DNA from: Arthrobacter sp042667405
Lineage (GTDB): Bacteria; Actinomycetota; Actinomycetes; Actinomycetales; Micrococcaceae
DNA length: 64,000 bases
Assembly (NCBI RefSeq): GCF_042667405.1
Contig: NZ_JBHVAL010000001.1
Coordinates: 620,001-684,000, forward strand
Direction of reading: 5' to 3'
A model generated the notes under the pieces. It had not been told where the DNA came from. It worked only from the letters and a program-made list of their open reading frames with translations, and ran no database searches. This document shows, in pieces, positions 34,809-43,063 of this stretch. Position 1 is the stretch's first letter, and every line of letters starts with the position of its first letter. The position numbers and the translations under genes are program-made.

Positions 34809-37337
34809 CTAGGCAGGAACGATGTTCACCAGTTTAGGTGCCCGCACGATCACGGTGCGGATGCCACGGCCGTCCAGGGCGCGTTGGACGTTCTCCGAAG
34901 CCAAAGCGAGCTCGCGGAGCTCATCTTCAGCGATGTCAGGAGACACTTCCAAACGATCACGGACCTTGCCTTGGACCTGGACCACAGCTGTGACGGTGTC
35001 CTGGACCAGCAGGGCTTCGTCGTGGGTGGGCCAGCCGGCGTTTGCCACGGATGCCGGGTGCCCCAGCGCGTTCCACAGGTCCTCAGCGGTGTACGGAGCG
35101 AAGAGGCTCAGGATGACCGCAACGGCTTCGACTGCCTCGCGGACGGCGGGGTCCGCCGCACCTGCACCGGAGTCGATGGTCTTGCGGGTGGCGTTGACCA
35201 ACTCCATGAGGCGCGCCACAACGACGTTGAACTTGTTGTTGTCCAAAAGTTCGGCAGCGTCGGCAATGGTCTTGTGGGTCACCGTACGCAGCGCACGGTC
35301 GCCCACGGCCGGGTCAACACCGGGCTCGCTGCTGACGTCCTGGCCAAGACGCCAGGCACGCGCCAGGAACTTGGCAGAGCCCGACGGCGAAACATCCGCC
35401 CAGTCGACGTCGTCTTCCGGCGGCGAGGCAAAGACCATGGTGAGGCGGACGGCGTCGACGCCGAACTTGTCCAACTGCTCACCGAGGTCCACGCCGTTTC
35501 CGAGGGACTTGCTCATGGCCTTTCCGCCGTTGAGCACCTGCCCTTGGTTCAGCAGCGCAGAGAAGGGCTCGTTGGCCTCGATCAGTCCAATGTCCTTGAT
35601 GACCTTGGTGAAGAACCGGGCGTACAGCAGGTGCAGGATAGCGTGCTCCACGCCGCCCACGTACTGGCCAACGGGCATCCAGTCGTTGATCTTCTCAGGA
35701 TCGAAGGGGCCCTCTGTGTACTCAGGCGAGACGAAGCGCAGGAAGTACCAGGAGGAATCGACGAAGGTGTCCATGGTGTCCGTATCGCGCTGGGCGGCAC
35801 GTCCACAGTTGGGGCATTCAACGTTGACCCACTCGACGGCGGCGGCCAGCGGAGAGGTCCCCTTCGGGGCCAGCGCCTCACCACGCAGGTTGTCAGGGAG
35901 CCTGACCGGCAGTTGGTCATCGGGCACGGGTACTTCGCCGCACTCACCACAGTGAATGATCGGGATGGGCGTGCCCCAGAAACGCTGGCGGCTCAGCAGC
36001 CAGTCACGCAGGCGGAAGTTGACGAACTTTTCGCCGGTTCCGAGCTTTTCCAGGATCTGGATGGCTGCCGGGATGGCTTCGGCCTTGGACAGGCCTTCCA
36101 GCTCGCCGGAGTTGATGAGCGTGCCTTCGCCGGCGGTAGCCACACCGGTCTCGGCCGGGTCCTCGCCTCCGGTTTCCAGTACCGGGCGAACGGGCAGGTC
36201 GAAGGCCTTGGCAAAGTCGAGGTCGCGCTGGTCGTGGGCGGGCACGGCCATGATGGCACCGGTGCCGTAGTCGGCCAGCACGTAGTCCGCAGCCCACACC
36301 GGCAGCTTTTCACCGTTGAGCGGGTTGATGGCGTAGCGGCCGGTGAAGACGCCGGTCTTCTCGCGCTCGGTGGACTGGCGTTCGATTTCCGAGAGGGCCT
36401 TGACCTTCTCGCGGTACGCCATCAGTTCATCGTGCTGCCCAGGGGTCACCAGATCCAGCGCCAGGTGTGCGTCAGCTGCGACGACGAAGAACGTTGCACC
36501 GTAGAGGGTGTCGGGACGGGTGGTGAAGACGGTGACTTCGCGCTCGGCCCGGTCTTCCGTAGCCTCGATGACGAAGCGCACGTGGGCACCTTCGGACCGG
36601 CCGATCCAGTTGCGCTGCATGGCCAGCACGCGCTCGGGCCAGTGGCCCTGCAGCTGGTCCATGTCTTCGAGCAGGCGGTCCGCGTAGTCAGTGATCTTGA
36701 AGTACCACTGGTTCAGGGACTTCTTGGTGACCGGCGTGCCACAACGCTCACAGGCACCGTTGACGACCTGCTCGTTGGCCAGGACGGTGAGGTCCTTGGG
36801 GCACCAGTTGACCGGGGAGTCCTTGCGGTAGGCCAGGCCTCGCTCGTAGAAGCGCTTGAACAGCCACTGGGTCCACCGGTAGTACTCGGGGTCCGAGGTG
36901 TGGATGCGGCGCGACCAGTCGGCCGAGATGGCGTAGCGCTTGAACGATGCCGCCTGGGTGTCGATGTTGGCGTAGGTCCACTCGCTGGGGTGGGCGTTGC
37001 GCTTGATGGCTGCGTTTTCGGCGGGCAGGCCGAAAGAGTCCCAGCCGATGGGATGCAGGACGTCGAAGCCCTTCTGGCGCAGGTAGCGTGCGACGACGTC
37101 CCCCATCGCAAACGCTTCGGCGTGGCCCATGTGAAGGTCGCCGGAAGGGTAGGGGAACATGTCCAGGACATAGCGGCGTTCGCGCGAGCCGTCGTCGGCA
37201 GGCGTGAAGACTTTGAGGTCCTCCCAGACCTGCGGCCACTTGGCTTCCATCGCAGCGAAGCTGTAGACGCCTTCTTCAGGCGCTTCGGCTGCGGCTGTCT
37301 GTGCTGTTCCGGTCTCTGTCTCCGGCTGAACGCTCAC
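34809..37337 (-). CDS. leuS: Leucyl-tRNA synthetase
   Basis: Class I aminoacyl-tRNA synthetase that charges tRNA-Leu. The 842-residue protein has the HIGH-type motif in FPYPSGDLHMGHAEAF, the zinc/CP1 editing domain (T-rich FTTRPDTLYGATFFV), and KAMSKSLGNG for KMSKS, followed by the anticodon-binding and C-terminal domains. The start is GTG 37337 because AGAGGG lies 6 nt upstream; the open frame runs 28 codons further into the attenuator. Upstream lies a leucine leader peptide with a terminator, so its expression is probably controlled by the charging state of its own product. Confidence 0.96.
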   Translation of the reverse strand: MSVQPETETGTAQTAAAEAPEEGVYSFAAMEAKWPQVWEDLKVFTPADDGSRERRYVLDMFPYPSGDLHMGHAEAFAMGDVVARYLRQKGFDVLHPIGWDSFGLPAENAAIKRNAHPSEWTYANIDTQAASFKRYAISADWSRRIHTSDPEYYRWTQWLFKRFYERGLAYRKDSPVNWCPKDLTVLANEQVVNGACERCGTPVTKKSLNQWYFKITDYADRLLEDMDQLQGHWPERVLAMQRNWIGRSEGAHVRFVIEATEDRAEREVTVFTTRPDTLYGATFFVVAADAHLALDLVTPGQHDELMAYREKVKALSEIERQSTEREKTGVFTGRYAINPLNGEKLPVWAADYVLADYGTGAIMAVPAHDQRDLDFAKAFDLPVRPVLETGGEDPAETGVATAGEGTLINSGELEGLSKAEAIPAAIQILEKLGTGEKFVNFRLRDWLLSRQRFWGTPIPIIHCGECGEVPVPDDQLPVRLPDNLRGEALAPKGTSPLAAAVEWVNVECPNCGRAAQRDTDTMDTFVDSSWYFLRFVSPEYTEGPFDPEKINDWMPVGQYVGGVEHAILHLLYARFFTKVIKDIGLIEANEPFSALLNQGQVLNGGKAMSKSLGNGVDLGEQLDKFGVDAVRLTMVFASPPEDDVDWADVSPSGSAKFLARAWRLGQDVSSEPGVDPAVGDRALRTVTHKTIADAAELLDNNKFNVVVARLMELVNATRKTIDSGAGAADPAVREAVEAVAVILSLFAPYTAEDLWNALGHPASVANAGWPTHDEALLVQDTVTAVVQVQGKVRDRLEVSPDIAEDELRELALASENVQRALDGRGIRTVIVRAPKLVNIVPA

Positions 37338-37405
37338 TGCTGCCCTCTTCTGTTCTTCGATGGCGGTATTGCCTCCTGCTGCGGCCCGGAATGCCCCGGA
37401 CACAC

Positions 37406-37430
37406 AAAAGCCCCTCAACAATGGAGGGGC
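37406..37430 (-). terminator. Attenuator terminator upstream of leuS
   Basis: On the minus strand GCCCCTC (37430-37424) pairs with GAGGGGC (37416-37410) around the 7-nt loop CATTGTT and is followed by TTTT and GTGTG. This is an intrinsic terminator lying between the leader peptide and the leuS start, 69 nt before it. Confidence 0.8.
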
Positions 37431-37431
37431 G

Positions 37432-37458
37432 GCCGCACGGCTGATAAAGCCGGGCGGC
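37432..37458 (-). promoter_or_regulatory. Leader stem between the leuS leader peptide and the terminator
   Basis: GCCGCCCGGC (37458-37449) pairs with GCCGTGCGGC (37441-37432), 9 of 10 bases, around a 7-nt loop. It begins at the leader stop codon, so a ribosome stalled on the Leu codons would keep it from forming. The second arm could then pair with GGCCGCA at 37382-37388. The true antiterminator pairing is not settled by eye. Confidence 0.55.
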
Positions 37459-37484
37459 TAGCTAAGCAGAAGGATCGCACGCAT
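37458..37484 (-). CDS. Leucine leader peptide of leuS
   Basis: An 8-codon frame reads MRAILLLS and ends in TAG. The three consecutive Leu codons are CTT, CTG and CTT. The ATG lies exactly 7 nt after the last base of a TATTGT -10 box, without Shine-Dalgarno, so it is probably leaderless. A stem and an intrinsic terminator follow before leuS. The design is classical ribosome-mediated attenuation; leuS attenuators of this kind have been predicted in Streptomyces. The peptide resembles the leuA leader in this window (MRAEMLLLS). Confidence 0.82.
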   Translation of the reverse strand: MRAILLLS

Positions 37485-37490
37485 AGATCT

Positions 37491-37496
37491 ACAATA
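37491..37496 (-). promoter_or_regulatory. -10 element of the leuS leader promoter
   Basis: TATTGT on the minus strand is followed by AGATCT and then the ATG of the leader peptide. No -35 match is apparent upstream. Confidence 0.55.
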
Positions 37497-37551
37497 GCGC
37501 ACGATCCCCGAGCCCAGTCGCATCGAGCGGCTTAGGGAAGGCCGGCTCACT

Positions 37552-37632
37552 GACGCCGTGCCGTTATGGGGGCCCGGGAGCGGCTTCGGGCGTCCGCGAA
37601 GCGGGCGGGGCCCCCATAACGGCTAAGGCGTC
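37552..37632. repeat. 81-bp palindrome between glpK and the leuS promoter
   Basis: Outer arms GACGCC (37552-37557) and GGCGTC (37627-37632), then after 2 or 3 unpaired bases a perfect 16-bp pair (37560-37575 with 37608-37623, beginning GCCGTTATGGGGGCCC). The 32-nt centre contains a further CTTCG/CGAAG pairing. It lies 13 nt after the glpK stop and 55 nt upstream of the leuS -10 box. It has no T-run on either strand. It could be a glpK terminator, a protein site or a dispersed palindromic element. The 307-nt gap between glpK and leuS holds this palindrome, the leuS promoter, leader peptide and attenuator. Confidence 0.75.
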
Positions 37633-37644
37633 GGGTCGCCGACC

Positions 37645-39159
37645 TTACTTAACGTCCTCGTCGACCCAGTCCATGGACTTGGTCACTGCCTTCTTCCAGA
37701 GGCGCAGCTGGCGTTCCTGCTCTTCAGCCGGCAACTGCGGCTCCCAGCGCTTGTCCTCGTTCCAGTTGGCGCTGAGCTCGCCCAGGTCCTTCCAGAATCC
37801 GACAGCCAGGCCAGCCGCGTAGGCAGCACCCAAAGCCGTGGTTTCCACGACCTTCGGGCGGACCACGGGCACACCGAGGATGTCGGCCTGGAACTGCATC
37901 AGTGCCTCATTGGCGACCATGCCGCCGTCGACCTTCAACTCGGTGAGCGGAACGCCCGAGTCGGCGTTGACGGCGTCAAGTACCTCGCGGGTCTGGAAAG
38001 CGGTGGCTTCCAGGGCGGCGCGGGCGATGTGGCCCTTGTTGGCGAACCGCGTGAGGCCCACGATTGCGCCGCGTGCGTCGGCGCGCCAGTACGGGGCGAA
38101 GAGGCCGGAGAAGGCGGGGACGATGTAGACGCCACCGTTGTCTTCCACTGCAGCGGCCAGTTGCTCGACCTCCGGGGCTGAACTGATCATGCCCAGGTTG
38201 TCGCGCAGCCACTGGATGAGCGAACCCGTCACGGCAATGGAGCCTTCAAGGGCGTAGTGCGGCTTCTCGTCTCCCAGCTTGTAGCCGAGGGTGGTGAGGA
38301 GGCCGTTCTTGGAGTGGACGATTTCCTCGCCGGTGTTGAAGATCAGGAAGCAGCCGGTGCCGTAGGTGTTCTTCGCTTCGCCGGGCTGGAAAGCGGCCTG
38401 GCCGAAGGTTGCGGCCTGCTGGTCACCGAGGATGCCCGCAACGGGGGTCTCACGCAGGAGCTGCGAGGTGTGGACCTGGCCGTAGACCTCGGACGAGGAC
38501 TTTATGGTGGGCATCATGGACGCCGGAACACCAAAGATGTCCAGGATTTCCTGGTCCCATTGCAGGGTTTCAAGGTCCATGAAAAGGGTGCGCGAAGCGT
38601 TGGTGACGTCGGTGACGTGCACGCCGCCGTCGACACCGCCGGTCAGGTTCCAGAGGACCCAGGCGTCGGTGTTGCCGAAGATGAGGTCGCCCGCTTCGGC
38701 TTTCTCGCGCGCACCGTCAACGTTGTCCAGTATCCACTTGATCTTGGTGCCGGAGAAGTAGGTGGCCAGCGGAAGGCCCACCTTCTGTTTGAAGCGCTCA
38801 AGGCCTCCGTCCTGCGCCAACTGGTCGACGATCGGCTGCGTGCGGGTGTCCTGCCACACAATGGCGTTGTAGACAGCCTCGCCGGTGTTCTTGTCCCACA
38901 CCACGGCTGTTTCGCGCTGGTTGGTAATACCGACGGCGGCAATATCGTGCCGTGTCAGGTTCGCCTTTGACAGTGCCGAGGCAATGACCTCCCGGGTGTT
39001 GTTCCAGATTTTCGCCGGGTTGTGTTCAACCCAACCGGCCTGGGGGAAGATCTGCTCGTGTTCCATCTGGCCGGTGGAGACAATGTTGCCCGAGTGGTCG
39101 AAAACGATGGCTCGCGAGCTGGTGGTGCCCTGGTCAATGGCGATGACGTATTGGTTCAT
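37645..39159 (-). CDS. glpK: Glycerol kinase
   Basis: FGGY-family kinase that phosphorylates glycerol to glycerol 3-phosphate, trapping it in the cytosol. The 504-residue protein has the family signatures (AIDQGTTSSRAIVFD, GITNQRETAVVWD, and the ATP-site LKVDGGMVANEALMQFQADILG). Length and motifs are standard. It follows glpF by 79 nt on the same strand and precedes the large palindrome. Regulation is probably shared with glpF; the product feeds GlpD. Confidence 0.97.
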   Translation of the reverse strand: MNQYVIAIDQGTTSSRAIVFDHSGNIVSTGQMEHEQIFPQAGWVEHNPAKIWNNTREVIASALSKANLTRHDIAAVGITNQRETAVVWDKNTGEAVYNAIVWQDTRTQPIVDQLAQDGGLERFKQKVGLPLATYFSGTKIKWILDNVDGAREKAEAGDLIFGNTDAWVLWNLTGGVDGGVHVTDVTNASRTLFMDLETLQWDQEILDIFGVPASMMPTIKSSSEVYGQVHTSQLLRETPVAGILGDQQAATFGQAAFQPGEAKNTYGTGCFLIFNTGEEIVHSKNGLLTTLGYKLGDEKPHYALEGSIAVTGSLIQWLRDNLGMISSAPEVEQLAAAVEDNGGVYIVPAFSGLFAPYWRADARGAIVGLTRFANKGHIARAALEATAFQTREVLDAVNADSGVPLTELKVDGGMVANEALMQFQADILGVPVVRPKVVETTALGAAYAAGLAVGFWKDLGELSANWNEDKRWEPQLPAEEQERQLRLWKKAVTKSMDWVDEDVK

Positions 39160-39238
39160 TGTGACGTCCTTGTCTGTTCTTGTTGGTTACTCGGTGGGTT
39201 CTGTTGCGTGCGGATAAGAACGGTTGTTGCAGGCGGGG

Positions 39239-39991
39239 TCAGCCGGCAAGTGCAGGCATGATGCCCGGTACCAAAAGGCCAACAAGCCCGGCCAAGGCGC
39301 CACCGACCAGGGGTCCTGCAACCGGAACCCAGGAGTAGGCCCAGTCGCTGGAGCCCTTGCCCTTGATGGGAAGGATGGCGTGTGCGATGCGCGGACCGAG
39401 GTCACGTGCGGGGTTGATGGCGTAGCCGGTCGGCCCACCGAGGGACACACCGATACCGACGACGAGCAGTGCTACGGCCAGCGGACCGAGTCCCGAGGGG
39501 GTTCCGCCAAAGGTCAGGATGACGAAGACCAGGACGAAGGTGCCGATGATTTCGGTGATCAGGTTCCACGGAGTTGAGCGGATGGCCGGTCCGGTGGAGA
39601 AGGTGCCCAGCTTGTTTGCTGCCAGGGGCTCTTCATCGAAGTGCTGCTTGTAGGCGAGCCAGCAAACCACAGCGCCCAGGAACGCACCGAGGAGTTCACC
39701 ACCGAAATACGTCAGGGTCGAGCCGAAGGTGACCGCTACGTCCGGCGCGTACTCGCCCTTGCCGTTGACCAGCAGGCCCAAGGTGACTGCCGGGTTAAGG
39801 TGTGCACCGGACTTGGCGGCCACGAAAACGCCCGCGAAGACCGCAATGCCCCAGCCCCACGTCACCATCAAGAATCCAGCGTTGTTGCCCTTGGTGCCTT
39901 TGAGCGCAACGTTGGCCACAACACCGCAACCCAGCAGGGTCAGCATCATGGTTCCGAATACTTCGGAAAGGAAAACTATTCCAAGAGACAT
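39239..39991 (-). CDS. glpF: Glycerol uptake facilitator (aquaglyceroporin)
   Basis: MIP-family channel with six membrane helices in 250 residues. The two NPA boxes are SGAHLNPAVT (about 62-71) and GYAINPARDLGPR (about 195-207). Asp after the second NPAR is the mark of glycerol-conducting members. The ATG follows GAGGAG at a 6-nt spacing. It forms a probable glpF-glpK operon, with glpD upstream on the same strand but separated by two hairpins. Confidence 0.95.
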   Translation of the reverse strand: MSLGIVFLSEVFGTMMLTLLGCGVVANVALKGTKGNNAGFLMVTWGWGIAVFAGVFVAAKSGAHLNPAVTLGLLVNGKGEYAPDVAVTFGSTLTYFGGELLGAFLGAVVCWLAYKQHFDEEPLAANKLGTFSTGPAIRSTPWNLITEIIGTFVLVFVILTFGGTPSGLGPLAVALLVVGIGVSLGGPTGYAINPARDLGPRIAHAILPIKGKGSSDWAYSWVPVAGPLVGGALAGLVGLLVPGIMPALAG

Positions 39992-40016
39992 CTTTGACTC
40001 CTCTATTTTCTGTTGT

Positions 40017-40075
40017 CAGCCTCTTCGCGGGTGAAGAGGCTGTTGGGACGGCTCCGTTGTCTCCGGAGCCGTCCC
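40017..40075 (-). terminator. Double hairpin between glpD and glpF
   Basis: Two consecutive stems: a 12-bp stem (40045-40056 with 40064-40075, arms beginning GGGACGGCTCCG) and a 10-bp stem (40017-40026 with 40033-40042, CAGCCTCTTC). They lie downstream of glpD and about 25 nt upstream of the glpF start. Neither has a T-run. They probably end the glpD transcript or stabilise its 3' end. Confidence 0.6.
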
Positions 40076-40159
40076 GGTGTGGTGGTCCCCAGTCGGGCCC
40101 ACCTACCCCCATTCCGTCCCTGCCGCACAGTGGGACGGTCAAGCTGTTTGGGTGCCGGC

Positions 40160-41944
40160 CTAGGCTACGAGGCTGTGCACGTCAACCTTGTGGAACCGTT
40201 GGAGTACCTCCTGGGCGTGGCGGATTTCGGCTTCACGGGTTGCTGCGTCCCAACCAAGCGGCTCGGACAGGGCTGCGGCGATCTCGTTGAGCAATTCGCC
40301 GGTCACGAGGCCGCGGAACGCCAGGGACGTCCTGCGGATGAGGACATCGACCAGGTGTCCGATCTGCTCGTGTTCGGCCATGAAGGCCAGTTCACGAACA
40401 CTGAGTTCGCGGGTTGACCGGAGCGGCTGGTCCTGGCCGGCGTTGAGGTATTCGATGACGGCTTCGGCCCGGGTTCCGTATCGGGTCAACAGGACGGCAA
40501 CACGGTCAGCGTCCAGGCCCGGTCCCATGTGCTTCTTGATCCATTCCTGTTCGCCCTGTTCGGTATCCGGGAAGCCAGCGCCGCCGCCGATGGCGAGTTT
40601 CGCCGTCGAGACTTTGCGCTCCATGCCCAGTTCGCGCAGGACGTCGTTGGTCATGTGTTCTGCCAAGGCGCGGAATGTTGTCCACTTGCCGCCCACCAGG
40701 CTCAGTACGACGGCGTCCTTGCCGCCTGGCGTTGTCACGGCGTCTTTTCCGGTGCGTACGTTGCGCTCGATGCGGTAGTCGCGGGAGACGAATCCGGGCT
40801 GGGTCTCATCGTGCCGCGGCAATGGACGAACACCGGCAAAGCTATAGACGATCTGGTCCCTCTCCACCTTGATCGTGGGGAAGACGTGGCCCACCAGGTC
40901 GAAGAAGTAGTCGATTTCTTCTTCGGTGCAGACGGCGTCCTCGGACATGTCGGCGTCCACGTCGGTGGTACCCACCAGGACGCGGTCACCCATCGGGTAG
41001 ATCAGCACGATGCGGCCGTCTGTGTGTTCAAAGAAGATCTCGCGGCCGTTGCAGGCGGCAAGCAGTTCGGGGTGGTCAAGGACAATGTGGGAGCCCTTGG
41101 TGCCGCCCATGAACCGGCTGGCAGCCCCCATGGCCTGGTTGGTGAGATCCACCCAAGCACCTGTGGTGTTGACGATAACGTCGGCCTGGAAGTCGAATTC
41201 CTTGCCGGTCAGTTCGTCGCGCAGGCGGACTCCGTCTGTCCCCATGGAGACGAGGGAGACGTAGTTGCTGGCACGGGCGCTTCCTCCTGGAAGGCCGCCG
41301 CCAAGGCCTGCCTTCTCGCCGTCCTGCAGGACGTCCAGGGTCAGTCGCTCCGGGTTGTGCACGGAGGCATCAAAGTAGGTTGCTGCGTATTTGATGCCGG
41401 AGTGCAACTTGGGCAGTTCGGCAAGGGCGCGGGTGCGTCCCCGGAACTGGTGGCGGGGAACACTTCCGCCGTCGCGGGAGAAGAAGTCGTACATGCTCAG
41501 GCCCACCTTGATGAGGAACGCACCGCGCTCCTTGGGCTTGCCCTGCTTGTGGGTCAGGAAGCGCGTCGGGGCAGAAAGGATTCCCGAGAAAGTACTGAAG
41601 ATCGGAATGGTGGTCTGGAGCGGCTTCACGTAGTGAGGGGCAATCCGGAGCAGCCTGTTGCGCTCAACAACGGATTCCTGGACGAGGCGGAATTCGCCGT
41701 TTTCGAGGTAGCGGATGCCGCCGTGGATCATGTGCGACGACGCACCGCTGGCCCCTTGGCAGTAGTCGCCGCGTTCAACGAGCGCTACGTCGACGCCTTG
41801 CAGTGCGAGGTCCCGGAAGGTTCCGACACCATTGATGCCACCGCCGATGATGAGTACCTTCGCCGTCGGACGCTCCTGAAGTGCGACGACGGAGTCACGC
41901 TGCTGTGAGTGCTGTGAGGTACCGGAAATCCTGTTGTGTCCCAA
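40160..41944 (-). CDS. glpD: Glycerol-3-phosphate dehydrogenase (respiratory, FAD)
   Basis: Membrane-associated flavoenzyme that oxidises glycerol 3-phosphate to dihydroxyacetone phosphate and passes electrons to quinone. The 594-residue protein has the N-terminal dinucleotide fold VLIIGGGINGVGTFRDLALQG, the family motif GASGASSHMIHGGIRYLE, and a C-terminal DAO_C helical domain. The TTG start at 41944 is supported by GGGAG 5 nt upstream. It is divergent from the SorC-type regulator, with a TTGACT -35 box in the 122-nt spacer. Confidence 0.95.
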   Translation of the reverse strand: MGHNRISGTSQHSQQRDSVVALQERPTAKVLIIGGGINGVGTFRDLALQGVDVALVERGDYCQGASGASSHMIHGGIRYLENGEFRLVQESVVERNRLLRIAPHYVKPLQTTIPIFSTFSGILSAPTRFLTHKQGKPKERGAFLIKVGLSMYDFFSRDGGSVPRHQFRGRTRALAELPKLHSGIKYAATYFDASVHNPERLTLDVLQDGEKAGLGGGLPGGSARASNYVSLVSMGTDGVRLRDELTGKEFDFQADVIVNTTGAWVDLTNQAMGAASRFMGGTKGSHIVLDHPELLAACNGREIFFEHTDGRIVLIYPMGDRVLVGTTDVDADMSEDAVCTEEEIDYFFDLVGHVFPTIKVERDQIVYSFAGVRPLPRHDETQPGFVSRDYRIERNVRTGKDAVTTPGGKDAVVLSLVGGKWTTFRALAEHMTNDVLRELGMERKVSTAKLAIGGGAGFPDTEQGEQEWIKKHMGPGLDADRVAVLLTRYGTRAEAVIEYLNAGQDQPLRSTRELSVRELAFMAEHEQIGHLVDVLIRRTSLAFRGLVTGELLNEIAAALSEPLGWDAATREAEIRHAQEVLQRFHKVDVHSLVA

Positions 41945-42004
41945 AACTGCTCCCTTGGGCTTGGTTCGTGCGCTGCGCCACTCGCTGCTGCACCGTTCAC
42001 CACT

Positions 42005-42033
42005 AATCTTGCGAAGGTGGAAAATGGAGTCAA
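42005..42033 (-). promoter_or_regulatory. Candidate glpD promoter
   Basis: On the minus strand TTGACT (42033-42028) is followed by 17 nt and AAGATT (42010-42005). The -35 is near consensus and the -10 is weak, so activation or repression by the divergent regulator is plausible. It leaves a leader of about 55 nt before the TTG. Confidence 0.45.
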
Positions 42034-42039
42034 GCTATT

Positions 42040-42053
42040 TGCACAAACGTGCA
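42040..42053. promoter_or_regulatory. Candidate operator of the glp regulator
   Basis: TGCAC-AAAC-GTGCA is a perfect 5-bp inverted repeat with a 4-nt spacer, located between the glpD -35 and the regulator start. It overlaps the expected transcription start of the regulator gene, which suits autoregulation. This is inferred from position alone. Confidence 0.4.
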
Positions 42054-42066
42054 GGAAGGAAATGAG

Positions 42067-43029
42067 ATGGCACGATCACGTCACTCGGACGCACTCCGGG
42101 CTGCACAAATGTATTACTTGCAGGACCTGACCATGGATGCGATCGCCCGCGAGCTGCGGACGTCCCGCTCAACAGTCTCAAGGCTCCTCTCCTCCGCCCG
42201 CGAAACGGGCCTGGTCCAGGTCCAGATCCGCAGTCCATTCGATACCGGACCGGAGCTGGAAAGCCAGATCCGGAGCCAGTACGGGGTGGATGTCCACGTG
42301 GTCCCGGTACTGGACACGCTCAACGAAGCCGAGACCCTGGACCGCGTGGCCATGCAGGCTGCACGGACCATTGGCCCGCTGGTGGACTCGAACGCCATCA
42401 TCGGCGTGGCCTGGGGCGCCACCCTCAGCGCCGTCAGCCGGCACCTCACCAGGAAGGTCACCCACGACAGCATCGTGGTCCAGCTCAACGGCGCCGGAAA
42501 CATGCAAACCACGGGCATCACATATGCCAGCGACATCATGCGCCGATTCGGCAGCGCCTACGGTGCACGGGTGGAACAGTTCCCCGTGCCCGCATTTTTC
42601 GACCACGCCGCCACGAAGACCGCCATGTGGAATGAGCGCAGCGTTCAACGGATCCTGGACTTGCAGGCCCGCATGAGCATTGCCATTTTCGGTGTGGGAT
42701 CAGTCGACTCCGACTACCCGAGCCATGTGTATGCTGGCGGTTACCTTGATGAACACGACCTCACCATGCTGGCCGCGGACGACGTCGTGGGCGATGTTGC
42801 AACAGTTTTTTTCCGCGGTGATGGATCCTCGGACGGCATCACCTTGAACGAACGCTCAACAGGACCAAGCCATGAGCAACTCCGGCAAGTCCGCCGGCGC
42901 ATCTGCGTGGTCTCCGGCGCGTCAAAAATCAATGGACTTCAGGGCGCGCTGGCTGCCGGCCTGGCCACGGACCTGATTTTGGATGAGGCCTCAGCACGAC
43001 GCCTCGTGAGTTTCAACGGGCACTCCTGA
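42067..43029 (+). CDS. SorC/DeoR-type sugar-binding transcription regulator
   Basis: A 320-residue regulator: an N-terminal helix-turn-helix (YYLQDLTMDAIARELRTSRSTVSRLLSSAR, about 15-45) and a C-terminal SorC effector domain with an NagB/RpiA-like fold (IIGVAWGATLSAVSRHL, AGGYLDEHDL, CVVSGASKINGLQGAL). The domain senses phosphorylated sugars or polyols. It is divergent from glpD, so glycerol 3-phosphate or dihydroxyacetone phosphate is a reasonable effector guess. The start is ATG 42067, with AGGAAGGAA upstream; GTG 42049 is possible but lacks a site. Confidence 0.88.
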   Translation: MARSRHSDALRAAQMYYLQDLTMDAIARELRTSRSTVSRLLSSARETGLVQVQIRSPFDTGPELESQIRSQYGVDVHVVPVLDTLNEAETLDRVAMQAARTIGPLVDSNAIIGVAWGATLSAVSRHLTRKVTHDSIVVQLNGAGNMQTTGITYASDIMRRFGSAYGARVEQFPVPAFFDHAATKTAMWNERSVQRILDLQARMSIAIFGVGSVDSDYPSHVYAGGYLDEHDLTMLAADDVVGDVATVFFRGDGSSDGITLNERSTGPSHEQLRQVRRRICVVSGASKINGLQGALAAGLATDLILDEASARRLVSFNGHS

Positions 43030-43050
43030 AGTATTCGTGCAAGGAATGGG

Positions 43051-43056
43051 TAGAGT
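43051..43056 (+). promoter_or_regulatory. -10 element of a probable leaderless promoter for the aldo/keto reductase gene
   Basis: TAGAGT is followed by 7 nt and the ATG at 43064. There is no Shine-Dalgarno before the ATG. Confidence 0.5.
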
Positions 43057-43063
43057 CGTTGCT

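Noticed and set aside
37338..37500. A T-box riboswitch upstream of leuS (the GGAGGCAATACCGCC stretch recalls the T-box sequence)
   Set aside because: The stretch lies after the terminator, does not match AGGGTGGNACCGCG, and no specifier-loop architecture precedes it; the leader peptide explains the region better.
34785..37535. A 916-codon plus-strand open frame antisense to leuS
   Set aside because: It is a shadow of the high-GC3 leuS gene: no domain similarity, no Shine-Dalgarno, and the minus strand encodes a complete synthetase.
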